Positions 22,778-32,240 of a stretch of 64,000 nt of DNA are shown piece by piece; position 1 is the stretch's first letter, and every line of letters starts with the position of its first letter. The stretch is from Bacteroidetes bacterium 41-46. Lineage in GTDB: Bacteria; Bacteroidota; Bacteroidia; Bacteroidales; UBA932. Both the position numbers and the translations under genes were made by a program. The stretch covers positions 1 through 64,000 of the forward strand of contig MKTA01000033.1 in the NCBI GenBank assembly GCA_001897515.1. Direction: 5' to 3'. A model generated the notes under the pieces. It did not search any database and had not been told where the DNA came from. It saw nothing but the letters and a program-made list of their open reading frames with translations.

Positions 22778-24583
22778 TTAATTATCATTTTTTGTAAGTG
22801 GTCTGAAGGCTCTGCCTCCCCCTCCGAAACCGGCATTTTTATAAAACTCAACAAAAGTTAGACGCATTGGGTGAACAAATGCTCCTAAGCTGTTAAGCAG
22901 TAGTACGGCAGTATGGCCTACTAACAGCATCAAACCTGTGAAAAACCACCCGACATAAGGGATACCGGACATATTCATAGCAATAGAATTTACAACTAAG
23001 CCTAGAATACCTCCTGCTGTACCCAATCCAAAAAGCCTTATATAAGAGAGCATATCTCCAAAAATGCTGGTTATATCATAAAGAGAGAATGCGCCTTTCA
23101 TTACTCGTGCGAAAATATTTCCTTGAGTGGAAGAGAAGAATATTATAAATGCAAGTCCGGCATATCCGATATAGTTTACATAAGCAGGAATAATTAGTTC
23201 GGGCATCATTGATCCTGCGTAAATGAGTGCCAGCCAAACAACTAAAATTGCCCATCCAAGATTGTGCATTCCATGCTGCCACCCCTTTCTGATCATAGAG
23301 TCTATGGCATTTACCAGCCTCGCAAAAACTATCTGGAACAGTCCAAAGATTATTGCAAACCAAAACATCTTAATATCAGAGAAGAAGAGCTCCTTAATAG
23401 AGTCTGGCATGGGGATGATGTCCTGTAGCTTAGCTCCAAAAAACACACCATTTAGCAACGGCATAATCATTGAGCCAACTCCTAGAAACTGTACCAGCAT
23501 CATATAGCCCCTCATTTTAGGCAATTTGAATCTTCCTATTGTACCTGCGGTCAGCAATACTATTCCATAACCGATGTCCCCCAGGCATAGCCCAAAGAAG
23601 AGCATATAGAAAGGTGCAAAGTAAGGGGTTAAATCCAACTCACCATATTTAGGAAGCATATAAAGCTCACCTATTGGCTCAAATAATCTGGTGAAAAAGT
23701 TGTTTTTTAGCTTAACAGGCGGATTGTCCTCCTCTTTTGCCGTCTCCTCCATAAAATAGACTCCGGTCCCTTCAAAAAACTCCAATAACTCTTTTCTCTT
23801 CTCTGCAGGAGCAAATCCAGTCATCACTGCAATAGTTCCTTCAGCCTCCTTGACAGAGGCCTCCCCCGCAAGATGAAGTTCAAGTCTTGCCCGCTCGGCT
23901 GCAGCCCCGGATTTCAGATGGTCAATCTTGTTTATAAGAGCGGCAATCCTCTTTTGAACAGCATCACTCCTCTCCAAATTCTCCTCTATCTTTTTGTCAA
24001 TGATATGATATGAGTTAACCGGGAACTTACTTTCGGGGTATTTAAAATGTAACTCCTCCTCTTTAGGGAGCAATATGACAAAACGACATTTACCATCCTC
24101 TTTAGATAGAATGTGAAGAATATATTGACTCTCCCAATCAGGATTATAGTTAGATTCAGAGATTATGAAAAAGTGCATCTTGAATCCCAGAGAAGATATT
24201 TTATCAATATCCTCTTTAGTAAAAGCCCCCCATTGATAGGCCTCATCTCTCTCTCTGGTCAGGCTTTTAAGCTCTGCTGACAGCATCTCCCTCTCTTCAA
24301 GCGAACTCTCTGCAACAAGAAGCAACTCCTCAGAGGTGAGCTTCTCAAAATTGCCGGTATCTGTTTGTATCTCAGTTTGAGAGAGAGACTCTCGTAATAA
24401 ATTAAGGCTTTTTTCTGCAGATGAGTATCTTTCAAGCAGAGCAAACTTCTCTTTTGAGTGATCATCAACAGCCTTATTCTCTCTGGTGATGTCCACCATG
24501 CCAATCTCCTGAACTCTTTCTAAAAAGGGCATAACCTCTTTATGAAAAAGAATAAAGGAGTATTTTGTCATTTTTGTAATCAT
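22778..24583 (-). CDS. ntpI: V-type ATPase subunit I (stator a-subunit)
   Basis: This 601-residue protein has a soluble coiled-coil N-terminal half (residues 1-300) and a membrane C-terminal half with about seven helices. The latter includes FGLCLGDIGYGIVLL and the helix SIFGDMLSYIRLFGLGTAGG with the essential Arg of the ion path. It joins the peripheral stalk to the rotor ring. The start overlaps the stop of subunit D by 4 bases. Confidence 0.92.
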   Translation of the reverse strand: MITKMTKYSFILFHKEVMPFLERVQEIGMVDITRENKAVDDHSKEKFALLERYSSAEKSLNLLRESLSQTEIQTDTGNFEKLTSEELLLVAESSLEEREMLSAELKSLTRERDEAYQWGAFTKEDIDKISSLGFKMHFFIISESNYNPDWESQYILHILSKEDGKCRFVILLPKEEELHFKYPESKFPVNSYHIIDKKIEENLERSDAVQKRIAALINKIDHLKSGAAAERARLELHLAGEASVKEAEGTIAVMTGFAPAEKRKELLEFFEGTGVYFMEETAKEEDNPPVKLKNNFFTRLFEPIGELYMLPKYGELDLTPYFAPFYMLFFGLCLGDIGYGIVLLTAGTIGRFKLPKMRGYMMLVQFLGVGSMIMPLLNGVFFGAKLQDIIPMPDSIKELFFSDIKMFWFAIIFGLFQIVFARLVNAIDSMIRKGWQHGMHNLGWAILVVWLALIYAGSMMPELIIPAYVNYIGYAGLAFIIFFSSTQGNIFARVMKGAFSLYDITSIFGDMLSYIRLFGLGTAGGILGLVVNSIAMNMSGIPYVGWFFTGLMLLVGHTAVLLLNSLGAFVHPMRLTFVEFYKNAGFGGGGRAFRPLTKNDN

Positions 24584-25182
24584 AGGGCAGCCACCTCCTG
24601 TTGTTGTCTGTTTTTTACGATTTTCTGAGATGCCTTAGAGAGGTTCTCTTCATCCTCCATAAATCGCTTTATCTTTAGTATCGCCTCTTTATAACCCGGT
24701 ATCTGAACCTTTTCGTAGAGATTTACCTTCTGAGTAGTCTTTTTTCTTGCAAACTCAAGCAGCCTCATCTTCTCAAGATAAATCTCAGACTCAATTCCAA
24801 GTTGAGCCAGCTGCTGAAGAATCTTAACTCCGTCAGCATACCAGACAGGTTTTGAAAAAAGATTGTAGGGTCTAACATCATATATGACCTCTTTCAGAGA
24901 GGGTGTCTTTATTCCGGCAATTTTTACCGTTTCAAGAACTACATCCTTAACAGAGATCAGTCCGGGTTCAAATTCGTTCCATAAACCAGCCAGATAGTCA
25001 AATGATTGCAGAGATGAGGCCAGCTGTTCCAATAGCTCGTCAGAGCGGTATTTTGCTCTCTTAACCTCCATTCTAAGGGCAGACTCTTTATTTTTAAGGG
25101 TTGGCAATGCATTAGTCCTAACCTTAAGCTGCTTGTTCAGGTCGTTAAGAGAGGTTTTGTTAAATTGGAATTTAATAGCCAT
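24580..25182 (-). CDS. ntpD: V-type ATPase subunit D (central shaft)
   Basis: This 200-residue, all-helical protein begins MAIKFQFNKTSLNDLNKQLK and has the paired N- and C-terminal coiled coils of the rotor shaft (LRMEVKRAKYRSDELLEQL and NLYEKVQIPGYKEAILKIKR). It rotates inside the A3B3 head. It sits between subunits B and I in the usual order. Confidence 0.9.
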   Translation of the reverse strand: MAIKFQFNKTSLNDLNKQLKVRTNALPTLKNKESALRMEVKRAKYRSDELLEQLASSLQSFDYLAGLWNEFEPGLISVKDVVLETVKIAGIKTPSLKEVIYDVRPYNLFSKPVWYADGVKILQQLAQLGIESEIYLEKMRLLEFARKKTTQKVNLYEKVQIPGYKEAILKIKRFMEDEENLSKASQKIVKNRQQQEVAAL

Positions 25183-25191
25183 AATTGAAAT

Positions 25192-26514
25192 CTATGCGGT
25201 TTTCCAGTACTTGTTCAGGATATTCTCTTTGATGCTCAGCTCCTCTTTTGTAAAATGTTTAGAGAACAGCTCCCATGCAGTATCAAGCATCTGAGTTGTG
25301 TTTATATTTACATCAATAGCCAATAGCCTTCTGGAGTATGCTTTTGCGTAGTCAAGACATCTCATGTCATAGTCGCTGAGATCAAATCCGTTTTCCAACT
25401 TTGTTTTTGCATTTGCAGCGTCGGCGTATAGCCTTACAGCAGCATTCATCACGTGGTTATGGTCCTCTCTTGTTTTTTTGCCTATAACCAGTTGTTTTAA
25501 CCTGGAGAGAGATCTGAAAGGATCAACTATCACTTTCCCGGTATCTGAATCTGCTCTTAAGAATAGCTGTCCCTCTGTAATATAGCCGGTATTGTCCGGT
25601 ATTGCGTGTGTTATATCTCCACCACTAAGAGTCGTTACAGCAATAATGGTAATTGAACCTCCGTCAGGTAATTGAACAGCCTTCTCATAAATTTTTGCCA
25701 AATCTGAGTATAGTGACCCGGGCATAGAGTCTTTAGAAGGAATCTGATCCATACGGTTGCTCACTATACTCAATGCATCTGCATATAGCGTCATATCTGT
25801 CAGCAGAACCAGCACCTTTTCGTTTTTGTCAACAGCAAAATACTCAGCTGCTGCAAGTGCCATGTCAGGAATAAGGAGCCTCTCAACCGGAGGTTGTTCA
25901 GTTGTGTTTACAAAGCTGATGATCTTATTCAGGGCTCCTGCATTTTCAAACATCTGTTTGAAGTAGAGATAATCATCGTTTGTTAAACCCATCCCTCCGA
26001 GGATTATTTTATCAACGTCTGCCTTGAGTGCCACCTGTGCCATCACCTGATTGTACGGTTGATCCGGGTCAGCAAAGAAAGGAATCTTCTGTCCGGAAAC
26101 AAGAGTATTGTTAAGGTCTATACCCGCAATACCTGTAGGGATAAGCTCAGATGGTTGTTTCCTTCTAAACGGATTTACAGACGGTCCTCCAATATATCTC
26201 TTCTCTCCCTCAACAGGGGGTCTGTTGTCAATTGGTTGTCCGTATGAGTTGAAGAACCTTCCGGCCAATTCGTCACTGACATGCAGGGTAGGGGGTTCTC
26301 CAAAGAAAACAACCTCAGCGTTTGTTGCAATGCCGTCAGTACCTTCAAACACCTGCAGGGTTACAAGATCATCTTTTAGTTTCACAACCTGAGCCAGCCT
26401 CCCGGAGACTGTAGCCAGCTCCTCGTTTGCCACGCCTGCAGCTCTGAGGGATATTGTTGCCTTTGTAATGGCTTCAACTTTTGTATAAATCTTCTGGAAT
26501 GCTTTAGTTGCCAT
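25192..26514 (-). CDS. ntpB: V-type ATPase subunit B
   Basis: I use ATG at 26512-26514 (MATKAFQKIYTKVEAITKAT), giving 440 residues. The degenerate nucleotide site is as expected for the non-catalytic subunit. Motifs include GPSVNPFRRKQPSELIPTGI, VLLTDMTLYADALSIVSNRM and PDNTGYITEGQLFLRAD. The N-terminus overlaps the end of subunit A by 11 bases. It alternates with subunit A in the head. Confidence 0.93.
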   Translation of the reverse strand: MATKAFQKIYTKVEAITKATISLRAAGVANEELATVSGRLAQVVKLKDDLVTLQVFEGTDGIATNAEVVFFGEPPTLHVSDELAGRFFNSYGQPIDNRPPVEGEKRYIGGPSVNPFRRKQPSELIPTGIAGIDLNNTLVSGQKIPFFADPDQPYNQVMAQVALKADVDKIILGGMGLTNDDYLYFKQMFENAGALNKIISFVNTTEQPPVERLLIPDMALAAAEYFAVDKNEKVLVLLTDMTLYADALSIVSNRMDQIPSKDSMPGSLYSDLAKIYEKAVQLPDGGSITIIAVTTLSGGDITHAIPDNTGYITEGQLFLRADSDTGKVIVDPFRSLSRLKQLVIGKKTREDHNHVMNAAVRLYADAANAKTKLENGFDLSDYDMRCLDYAKAYSRRLLAIDVNINTTQMLDTAWELFSKHFTKEELSIKENILNKYWKTA

Positions 26515-28255
26515 TTTCAATCTCCTTTTTTAGTTGTTCAAGATAGTTGTTGAACTCTTTACTCTGGTATTCAGAGTAGTTCATCTGACGCATTATGTTT
26601 ATCAGTTTTTTGTAGTAGTCAGAGCACTCTTCAAAATTATCAAAATCAAGCTCCTGATCACAAATATCCATTACAAGATTGTACATGAACTTTTGTCTCT
26701 CTAGTGGCGTAGATTGATCAATTTTGTCAAAAGCATCCTGTTGCAAAATTATGAAGTCAAGTAGCTCTGATTTCCAGTATCTGGTATGGTAGTCAACGGG
26801 TACACCGTCATCCCCCAGAATATTGATTTGATCATACGCCTCTTTTCCTCTCAATGCAATGTTTTTGCCTTTAAGTACTTTGTCAACCCAATCTTCGCTT
26901 ATTCTCTTCTTAAGATCCTCAATGATCTCAGGATACTCAAGGTACTTTGAATATGAGTCAATAGGGTCAACGGCTGGATATCTCTTTTTATCAGCTCTGT
27001 TCTGAGCAAGAGCATAGAAACATCTTGCAGCTTTTTTAGTTGACTCTGTAACAGGCTCCTTAAGGTTTCCTCCTGCAGGAGATACTGTCCCGATAAATGT
27101 TACAGAACCTGTACTTCCATTGTATAGGTTTACTATTCCTGCACGGGCATAGAAACTAGAGATAATTGCCGGCAGGTCCATTGGGAAGGCATCTGCTCCC
27201 GGGAGCTCCTCCATTCTGTTTGACATCTCTCTTAATGCTTGAGCCCATCTTGATGTTGAGTCGGCCAAAAGAAGGACTTTAAGTCCCATAGATCTGTAGT
27301 ACTCACCAATTGTCATTGCTGTGTAAACCGATGCCTCCCTGGCTGCTACAGGCATATTTGATGTATTACATATAATTGTGGTTCTCTCCATAAGTTTCCT
27401 GCCTGTTCTTGGGTCAATAAGTTCAGGAAACTCAGTAAAAATTTCCACAACCTCATTTGCACGCTCTCCGCATGCCGCCATAATTATAACATCGGCCTCT
27501 GCCTGCTTTGATATAGCGTGCTGAAGCACTGTTTTACCACATCCAAATGGTCCCGGAATAAATCCTGTTCCGCCCTCTGCCATTGGATTGAAAGTATCAA
27601 TAGTGCGGACACCTGTTTCCATTATCCTGTATGGCCTTGGCTTATCTTTATAGGCTGTGATAGCAACTTTCACCGGCCATTTCTGCATCATGGTAATGTT
27701 ATGCTCATTGCCTGATTCGTCAGATACAACAGCAATAGTATCTGTAACCTTATAACTACCAGATGGAGCAACAGATTTTACTTTATATTTGTCAGTCATA
27801 GAGAATGGCACCATAATTTTATGGGGAAGCCAGCCCTCCTTTACCTCTCCCAGCCATGAGGCAGCAGATACCTCATCTCCTTCTTTGGCCTGAGGTACAA
27901 ATTCCCACTGTTTTTCAAGATCCAGGGGTCTTGTGTACTCTCCTCTTGTAAGGAAAACACCCTCCATTGTCTCCAGGTCGTTTTGCAGACCGTCATAATT
28001 GCTTGACAGTATGCCGGGACCTAAGGTAACCTGAAGCATATGCCCTTCAAACTCGGCAGTATCTCCAACTTTCAAACCTCTTGTGCTCTCGTACACCTGA
28101 ACAAAGGCATTTTTACCTGTAACTTTAATAACCTCAGCCATTAGTTTGGTTCCTGCAAGGTCAATAAAACAGATCTCGTTTTGGGAAACGGGACCGTCAA
28201 CCTCTATGGTTACAAGGTTGGAGATGATCCCCTTAACTGTTCCTCTGGTTTTCAT
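26504..28255 (-). CDS. ntpA: V-type ATPase subunit A (catalytic)
   Basis: This 583-residue protein has the P-loop GPFGCGKT at 235-242 and the Walker B-type LLLADSTSRWAQALREMSNR. The family's non-homologous insert lies between residues about 110 and 190. It hydrolyses or makes ATP in the cytoplasmic head. It follows the DUF2764 gene by 22 bases. Confidence 0.96.
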   Translation of the reverse strand: MKTRGTVKGIISNLVTIEVDGPVSQNEICFIDLAGTKLMAEVIKVTGKNAFVQVYESTRGLKVGDTAEFEGHMLQVTLGPGILSSNYDGLQNDLETMEGVFLTRGEYTRPLDLEKQWEFVPQAKEGDEVSAASWLGEVKEGWLPHKIMVPFSMTDKYKVKSVAPSGSYKVTDTIAVVSDESGNEHNITMMQKWPVKVAITAYKDKPRPYRIMETGVRTIDTFNPMAEGGTGFIPGPFGCGKTVLQHAISKQAEADVIIMAACGERANEVVEIFTEFPELIDPRTGRKLMERTTIICNTSNMPVAAREASVYTAMTIGEYYRSMGLKVLLLADSTSRWAQALREMSNRMEELPGADAFPMDLPAIISSFYARAGIVNLYNGSTGSVTFIGTVSPAGGNLKEPVTESTKKAARCFYALAQNRADKKRYPAVDPIDSYSKYLEYPEIIEDLKKRISEDWVDKVLKGKNIALRGKEAYDQINILGDDGVPVDYHTRYWKSELLDFIILQQDAFDKIDQSTPLERQKFMYNLVMDICDQELDFDNFEECSDYYKKLINIMRQMNYSEYQSKEFNNYLEQLKKEIENGN

Positions 28256-28277
28256 ATCTTATAAAAAATTATTTCTC

Positions 28278-28919
28278 TTATTCCTCTTTGTTATCTTTCC
28301 TGTATGTCTCCCTTACTTCGTCAACAAGCTTTTTAAACAATTCAGCTCCAATTTTGCGGTCAAGAGCATCCCATCTTCGGGCAATCTCAAGCCTGGTAAC
28401 GAATCCAAGTATCCAATCAATATCAAAATAGTTGAATATTGTTATCTGAAGTGCCCTGTTCCACCTCATCAGATCAAGGGCCTGCTCTCTCTCCAAAATA
28501 TTTTGATTTGATAGAAGTGAGATTAGCTTTCCGGCATCTTCAAAATATTCCGAAGCACCAAAATCAGCCGCCCTGCTGCTCATAATAGCATTGACAAGGT
28601 CATTCCGGCCAATCAGGTGCATTGAAGAGTCAATACCGCCCTGTTTAGAAATATATGCAACCTGGATATTACGCATATCAAGATCATATCTGAAGAACTC
28701 TTTCAGAAACCTGTTACGGGTTTTAAAAACCTCCCTGTAAAAGTGAGATGTGAGATTCTCACCCTTAAGCCCAAAAATAAGCCAATCCAGATATTTTATA
28801 TCGTTTGGATGAGTATTCTCTCTTATGTGAGTCATAAGGAGATCTATGTTGTGGCTGCTCTTTTCAAAATCCGGGAAAAGTTCAGGGAGCCCCGCGATTA
28901 GATATGGATAGTTGTTCAT
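28278..28919 (-). CDS. DUF2764 protein in the V-ATPase subunit C position
   Basis: This 213-residue helical protein begins MNNYPYLIAGLPELFPDFEK. DUF2764 proteins are found in V-ATPase operons of Bacteroidota and related phyla at the position where subunit C (rotor socket) is expected; no other C-like gene is present here. I therefore infer it caps the rotor ring. It is 2 bases downstream of subunit E and 22 bases before subunit A. Confidence 0.85.
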   Translation of the reverse strand: MNNYPYLIAGLPELFPDFEKSSHNIDLLMTHIRENTHPNDIKYLDWLIFGLKGENLTSHFYREVFKTRNRFLKEFFRYDLDMRNIQVAYISKQGGIDSSMHLIGRNDLVNAIMSSRAADFGASEYFEDAGKLISLLSNQNILEREQALDLMRWNRALQITIFNYFDIDWILGFVTRLEIARRWDALDRKIGAELFKKLVDEVRETYRKDNKEE

Positions 28920-28921
28920 AA

Positions 28922-29536
28922 CTAATCCTTGAATAAAAATTCCCTAGTCTTAGGCTTGAGATATTCGCTGAACAGAAGCTGAAGATCTTTGTCTGTAAAG
29001 CTAATGTGGTATCCCTCTTTTGCAGGACCTATCTTGAATCCGTTCTGGAGTTTATTTTCAAATTTAACCTCCACACCCTCCATCATTTGCCTTGTAGATT
29101 CATTCATAATGAATGAATCCAGGTCTGCTCTTTTGTTCTCAGGCAAGAGTAACGAGAGAGATACCATTTCGCTACCCTTTGGATTAAATGCTGAGATGGC
29201 TGCAATAATAAGATCTTTCAGGAAAGATGTATTGTCTGACACTGAAGAGACATGTTTGTTGATTGAGTTAGAAATAAGGGTGTTTTCTATCTGATTTTTA
29301 AGCGAGGTGATTGTTTGCCTGAAGGCCATCTGAATTTCAGCCTCCATCTTTTGTTTTAAATCAGCTGCCTCTTTTTTTGCCTGAGAGATAATTTTTTCAG
29401 AATCTGATTTAGCCTCATTCAGAATTGTAGCAGCCTCTCTTTTTGCTTTGGCAACCATTTCATCAGCCTCCTGTTTACCCTTTGACAGACCTTCGTTGTA
29501 CAATTTGTCTGTTAGCTCTTGCAACTTGTTTTGCAT
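28922..29536 (-). CDS. ntpE: V-type ATPase subunit E (peripheral stalk)
   Basis: This 204-residue protein has a long N-terminal coiled coil (residues 1-95, rich in Ala, Lys and Glu; AKREAATILNEAKSDSEKII) and a globular C-terminal domain (DLIIAAISAFNPKGSEMVSL). This is the subunit E layout. It is the first gene of the operon. No separate subunit G/H partner is visible in the window. Confidence 0.87.
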   Translation of the reverse strand: MQNKLQELTDKLYNEGLSKGKQEADEMVAKAKREAATILNEAKSDSEKIISQAKKEAADLKQKMEAEIQMAFRQTITSLKNQIENTLISNSINKHVSSVSDNTSFLKDLIIAAISAFNPKGSEMVSLSLLLPENKRADLDSFIMNESTRQMMEGVEVKFENKLQNGFKIGPAKEGYHISFTDKDLQLLFSEYLKPKTREFLFKD

Positions 29537-29560
29537 ACCATGTAAATTAATGTGAATTCA

Positions 29561-29603
29561 CAAATTTACAATTTTTTTTTAAAAAGGGGGAGTAAATTTA
29601 CTC
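29561..29603 (-). promoter_or_regulatory. V-ATPase operon promoter region with a 14-bp palindrome
   Basis: A -7 box TAAATTTG lies at 29568-29561 on the leftward strand, about 25 bases before the subunit E start. A perfect palindrome GAGTAAATTTACTC occupies 29590-29603, roughly where a -33 box would be. It may be an operator. No canonical TTTG -33 box is visible. Confidence 0.45.
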
Positions 29604-29660
29604 TTGCAAACTAAATAAATCGTATAAAAATAGACAGGTTTTAACTATTTGATATATGTA

Positions 29661-29694
29661 AAAAAGAGAAGGGCCTCTTTTTAGAAGCCCTTCT
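29661..29694 (-). terminator. terminator of the methylmalonyl-CoA decarboxylase operon
   Basis: AGAAGGGC at 29667-29674 pairs with GCCCTTCT at 29687-29694 around a 12-base loop. On the leftward strand a T-tract follows the stem (after a short CTC). It lies just past the end of the beta-subunit gene. Confidence 0.8.
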
Positions 29695-29715
29695 ATTTAT
29701 TAAAAGATTTCATTA

Positions 29716-30876
29716 TTATGAGAGGAATCCCAAAAGGATACCGGCAGCCACAGCACTTCCTATCACTCCTGCCACATTTGGTCCCATAGCATGCATGAGA
29801 AGATAGTTTGTTTTGTCATATTCAAGCCCAACATTATTTGAAACTCTAGCAGAATCCGGCACTGCTGAAACACCTGCGTTTCCTATGAGAGGATTTATCT
29901 TGTTACCCTCTTTTAGGAAAACATTGAATAGTTTTACAAAAAGAACACCCGTAGCTGTTGCAATGATAAAAGAGGTTGCTCCAAGAACAAAAATGTAAAC
30001 TGATTTTAACTGAAGGAATTTGTCTGCCTGTGTTGAACAGCCAACAGTAACACCAATTAAAATTGTAATCACATCAATAAGTGGTCCGCGGGCAGTCTCT
30101 GCAAGTCTTCTTGTAACACCACTTTCCTTAAGTAGATTGCCAAAAAACAGCATTCCTAGTAGAGGAAGACCTGAAGGAACGATAAAGGCAGTCATAAGGA
30201 AACCTATAATAGGAAAGAGCTTCTTCTCAGTCTGAGATACTGCTCTGGGAGGTTTCATTTTAATGAGTCTCTCCTTATTAGTTGTAAGCAGTCTCATAAC
30301 CGGGGGCTGGATTACCGGTACTAATGCCATGTAGGAGTACGCCGACACAGCAATAGCACCCATGAGATCTGGTGCAAGCCTTGAAGAGAGGAAGATAGCT
30401 GTAGGACCATCAGCACCGCCGATTATACCAATTGCACCTGCCTCTGCAGGCGAAAAGCCCATTAAAAGAGCTATTGCATAGGCTCCAAAGATACCAAATT
30501 GAGCAGCAGCACCTATAAGCAACAATTTGGGATTTGAAATGAGAGCAGAAAAATCTGTCATTGCCCCAATTCCCAAAAAGATCAGAGGTGGATACCAGCC
30601 CTGCTGCACTCCCTGGTAAAGTATGTTAAGAACAGAACCCTCTTCATAAACACCTACACTCAAGCCGGGAAACAGCGGTATATTGCCTATTATAATACCG
30701 AATCCAATAGGGACCAGTAAAAGTGGTTCCCAATCTTTTTTAATAGCAAGATAAATAAACACCAGACCTATCGCAATCATAAGGATATGCCCCCAGGTAG
30801 CGTTGGCAAATCCGGTATATTGCAGGAATTGTGACAGGTTATCTGCTATTTGAGTAAATAGACCTTGATTATCCAT
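29716..30876 (-). CDS. mmdB: sodium-translocating decarboxylase, beta subunit
   Basis: This 386-residue polytopic membrane protein has about ten membrane segments and the conserved GGADGPTAIFLSSRLAPDL with the sodium-site Asp. GNAGVSAVPDSARVSNNVGL and the final HAMGPNVAGVIGSAVAAG are also typical. It decarboxylates carboxybiotin and exports sodium. It could equally belong to an oxaloacetate decarboxylase, but the epimerase and the carboxyltransferase upstream favour methylmalonyl-CoA. Confidence 0.92.
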   Translation of the reverse strand: MDNQGLFTQIADNLSQFLQYTGFANATWGHILMIAIGLVFIYLAIKKDWEPLLLVPIGFGIIIGNIPLFPGLSVGVYEEGSVLNILYQGVQQGWYPPLIFLGIGAMTDFSALISNPKLLLIGAAAQFGIFGAYAIALLMGFSPAEAGAIGIIGGADGPTAIFLSSRLAPDLMGAIAVSAYSYMALVPVIQPPVMRLLTTNKERLIKMKPPRAVSQTEKKLFPIIGFLMTAFIVPSGLPLLGMLFFGNLLKESGVTRRLAETARGPLIDVITILIGVTVGCSTQADKFLQLKSVYIFVLGATSFIIATATGVLFVKLFNVFLKEGNKINPLIGNAGVSAVPDSARVSNNVGLEYDKTNYLLMHAMGPNVAGVIGSAVAAGILLGFLS

Positions 30877-30877
30877 A

Positions 30878-31294
30878 TTATCCGATGATTATTAGCGGAG
30901 CTCCCTCAAGAACAGAGTCCCCTTTGTTTGCTTTAATAGAAATTACCTTTCCGTCTGCATTGGCCTCAATCACATTCTCCATCTTCATCGCCTCAAGAAC
31001 CATCAGCTTTTGTCCTCTCTTCACATCATCGCCCTCTTTTACTACAACCTCAAGGATTACGCCTGGCAGCGGTGATGTAACAGCTGTCTCTGAGCCGGAA
31101 GCGGCAGGCTTTGCTACGTTGGCGGTAACTTGTGCCGGTTTATTAGGTTTTGGAGCAACCTGTTTCTTAGCAGGGCGCTCAATCTCTACCTTAAATGGTA
31201 TTCCGTTTACCTCTACATCAGCAATTGTATCGTCTATGTCGTTTATTGTTACGGCATATTCGTTGCCATTAATTTTCAGTTTATATTCTTTCAT
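30878..31294 (-). CDS. mmdC: biotin carboxyl carrier protein of the decarboxylase
   Basis: This 138-residue protein has an N-terminal beta region (MKEYKLKINGNEYAVTI), a flexible Pro/Ala/Lys linker (residues 42-70) and a biotinyl domain with the acceptor lysine in EAMKMENV (K104). It carries CO2 from the carboxyltransferase to the membrane beta subunit. One base separates it from the beta-subunit gene. Confidence 0.92.
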   Translation of the reverse strand: MKEYKLKINGNEYAVTINDIDDTIADVEVNGIPFKVEIERPAKKQVAPKPNKPAQVTANVAKPAASGSETAVTSPLPGVILEVVVKEGDDVKRGQKLMVLEAMKMENVIEANADGKVISIKANKGDSVLEGAPLIIIG

Positions 31295-31314
31295 AATTGT
31301 AATGACTTAATCTG

Positions 31315-32220
31315 TTATTTTTTACAAGGGTTTTCACGGAGCGTATATATTTTTGAACTCCAAGGAGAGTAATTCTTTGTTACTCTTGCAATGGTTAAGA
31401 TAGTATTCTCAATATCATGAGACTCATCATCCATTGCATACATATGCATCGCCGCAGCAATTGCTGCGTAAATCTCTGCAGATGTCTCCTCCTCTGCTTT
31501 TGCAGCCTGCTTTCCGTGAGTCTGTTCAGCCCTCTCTCTGTTTTTGCGAATATTATATTTGCCGTAATTTTTGAAAACTACATAAAGTAATATCAGAGCA
31601 AGAAACACTACAGACATAGCTGTTACTGCCATAATAAATCCGTAAGGGTCAATTCTCTTGAAAATGGTTGAGGCAGACTCTTTATCAGAACCTGAGTTGT
31701 TTGTACTGGGTGAAGTGCGTTGTAAAAGATTCCACCCTTCACTCCCGTCTCTCGTTCCAATTCCATCCTCAATCCTCCCGTAAGAGGCATTTGTGTCAAG
31801 ATCCTTTTTGATCTTTATTCTGTCAATTATTGTTCTGCCATCTGAAGCAACTAAAATCACCTCGTCAGACTCCTCTAGTCTGAAATTGACGTGAAATGTA
31901 CCTCTGTGAGGCTGATTGTCTGCCCAAAATAAAATATGCTGTCTTGGTTTTATTTTTGTCAGGACATCGCCCTTAGGGATAATGTATTTTGTAAGGTTGT
32001 TCGGGTCATTTGTCAGGTAGCACCCGCCAATATTTACAGTTCCGTAAGAGGAGTTGAAAAGCTCAATCCATCCGCTTTTGTGTCCGTAGTCATCAACAAA
32101 ATCGTCTGTATTATATACAAGGTATTCGTTGATGCACATATCGGCCTGGCTCTGTCCATATAGCTGAGTGCCTGCCAAAACAAGCCCAGACAACAGAAAT
32201 ATTTTAAATAATCTTTTCAT
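31315..32220 (-). CDS. decarboxylase gamma subunit (OadG-like) with an N-terminal lamin-tail domain
   Basis: This 301-residue protein has a signal peptide (MKRLFKIFLLSGLVLAG) and a lamin-tail-like beta domain (residues about 28-150; INEYLVYNTDDFVDDYGHKS, WIELFNSS, LTNDPNN). These are followed by one membrane helix (about 193-215; FIMAVTAMSVVFLALILLYV) and a cytoplasmic tail with EIYAAIAAAMHMY, the OadG signature. Ordinary gamma subunits have about 80 residues and no outer domain. The fusion puts an adhesive-type beta domain in the periplasm above the pump. Confidence 0.88.
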   Translation of the reverse strand: MKRLFKIFLLSGLVLAGTQLYGQSQADMCINEYLVYNTDDFVDDYGHKSGWIELFNSSYGTVNIGGCYLTNDPNNLTKYIIPKGDVLTKIKPRQHILFWADNQPHRGTFHVNFRLEESDEVILVASDGRTIIDRIKIKKDLDTNASYGRIEDGIGTRDGSEGWNLLQRTSPSTNNSGSDKESASTIFKRIDPYGFIMAVTAMSVVFLALILLYVVFKNYGKYNIRKNRERAEQTHGKQAAKAEEETSAEIYAAIAAAMHMYAMDDESHDIENTILTIARVTKNYSPWSSKIYTLRENPCKK

Positions 32221-32240
32221 ATTGTTCGGGATTACATTTA

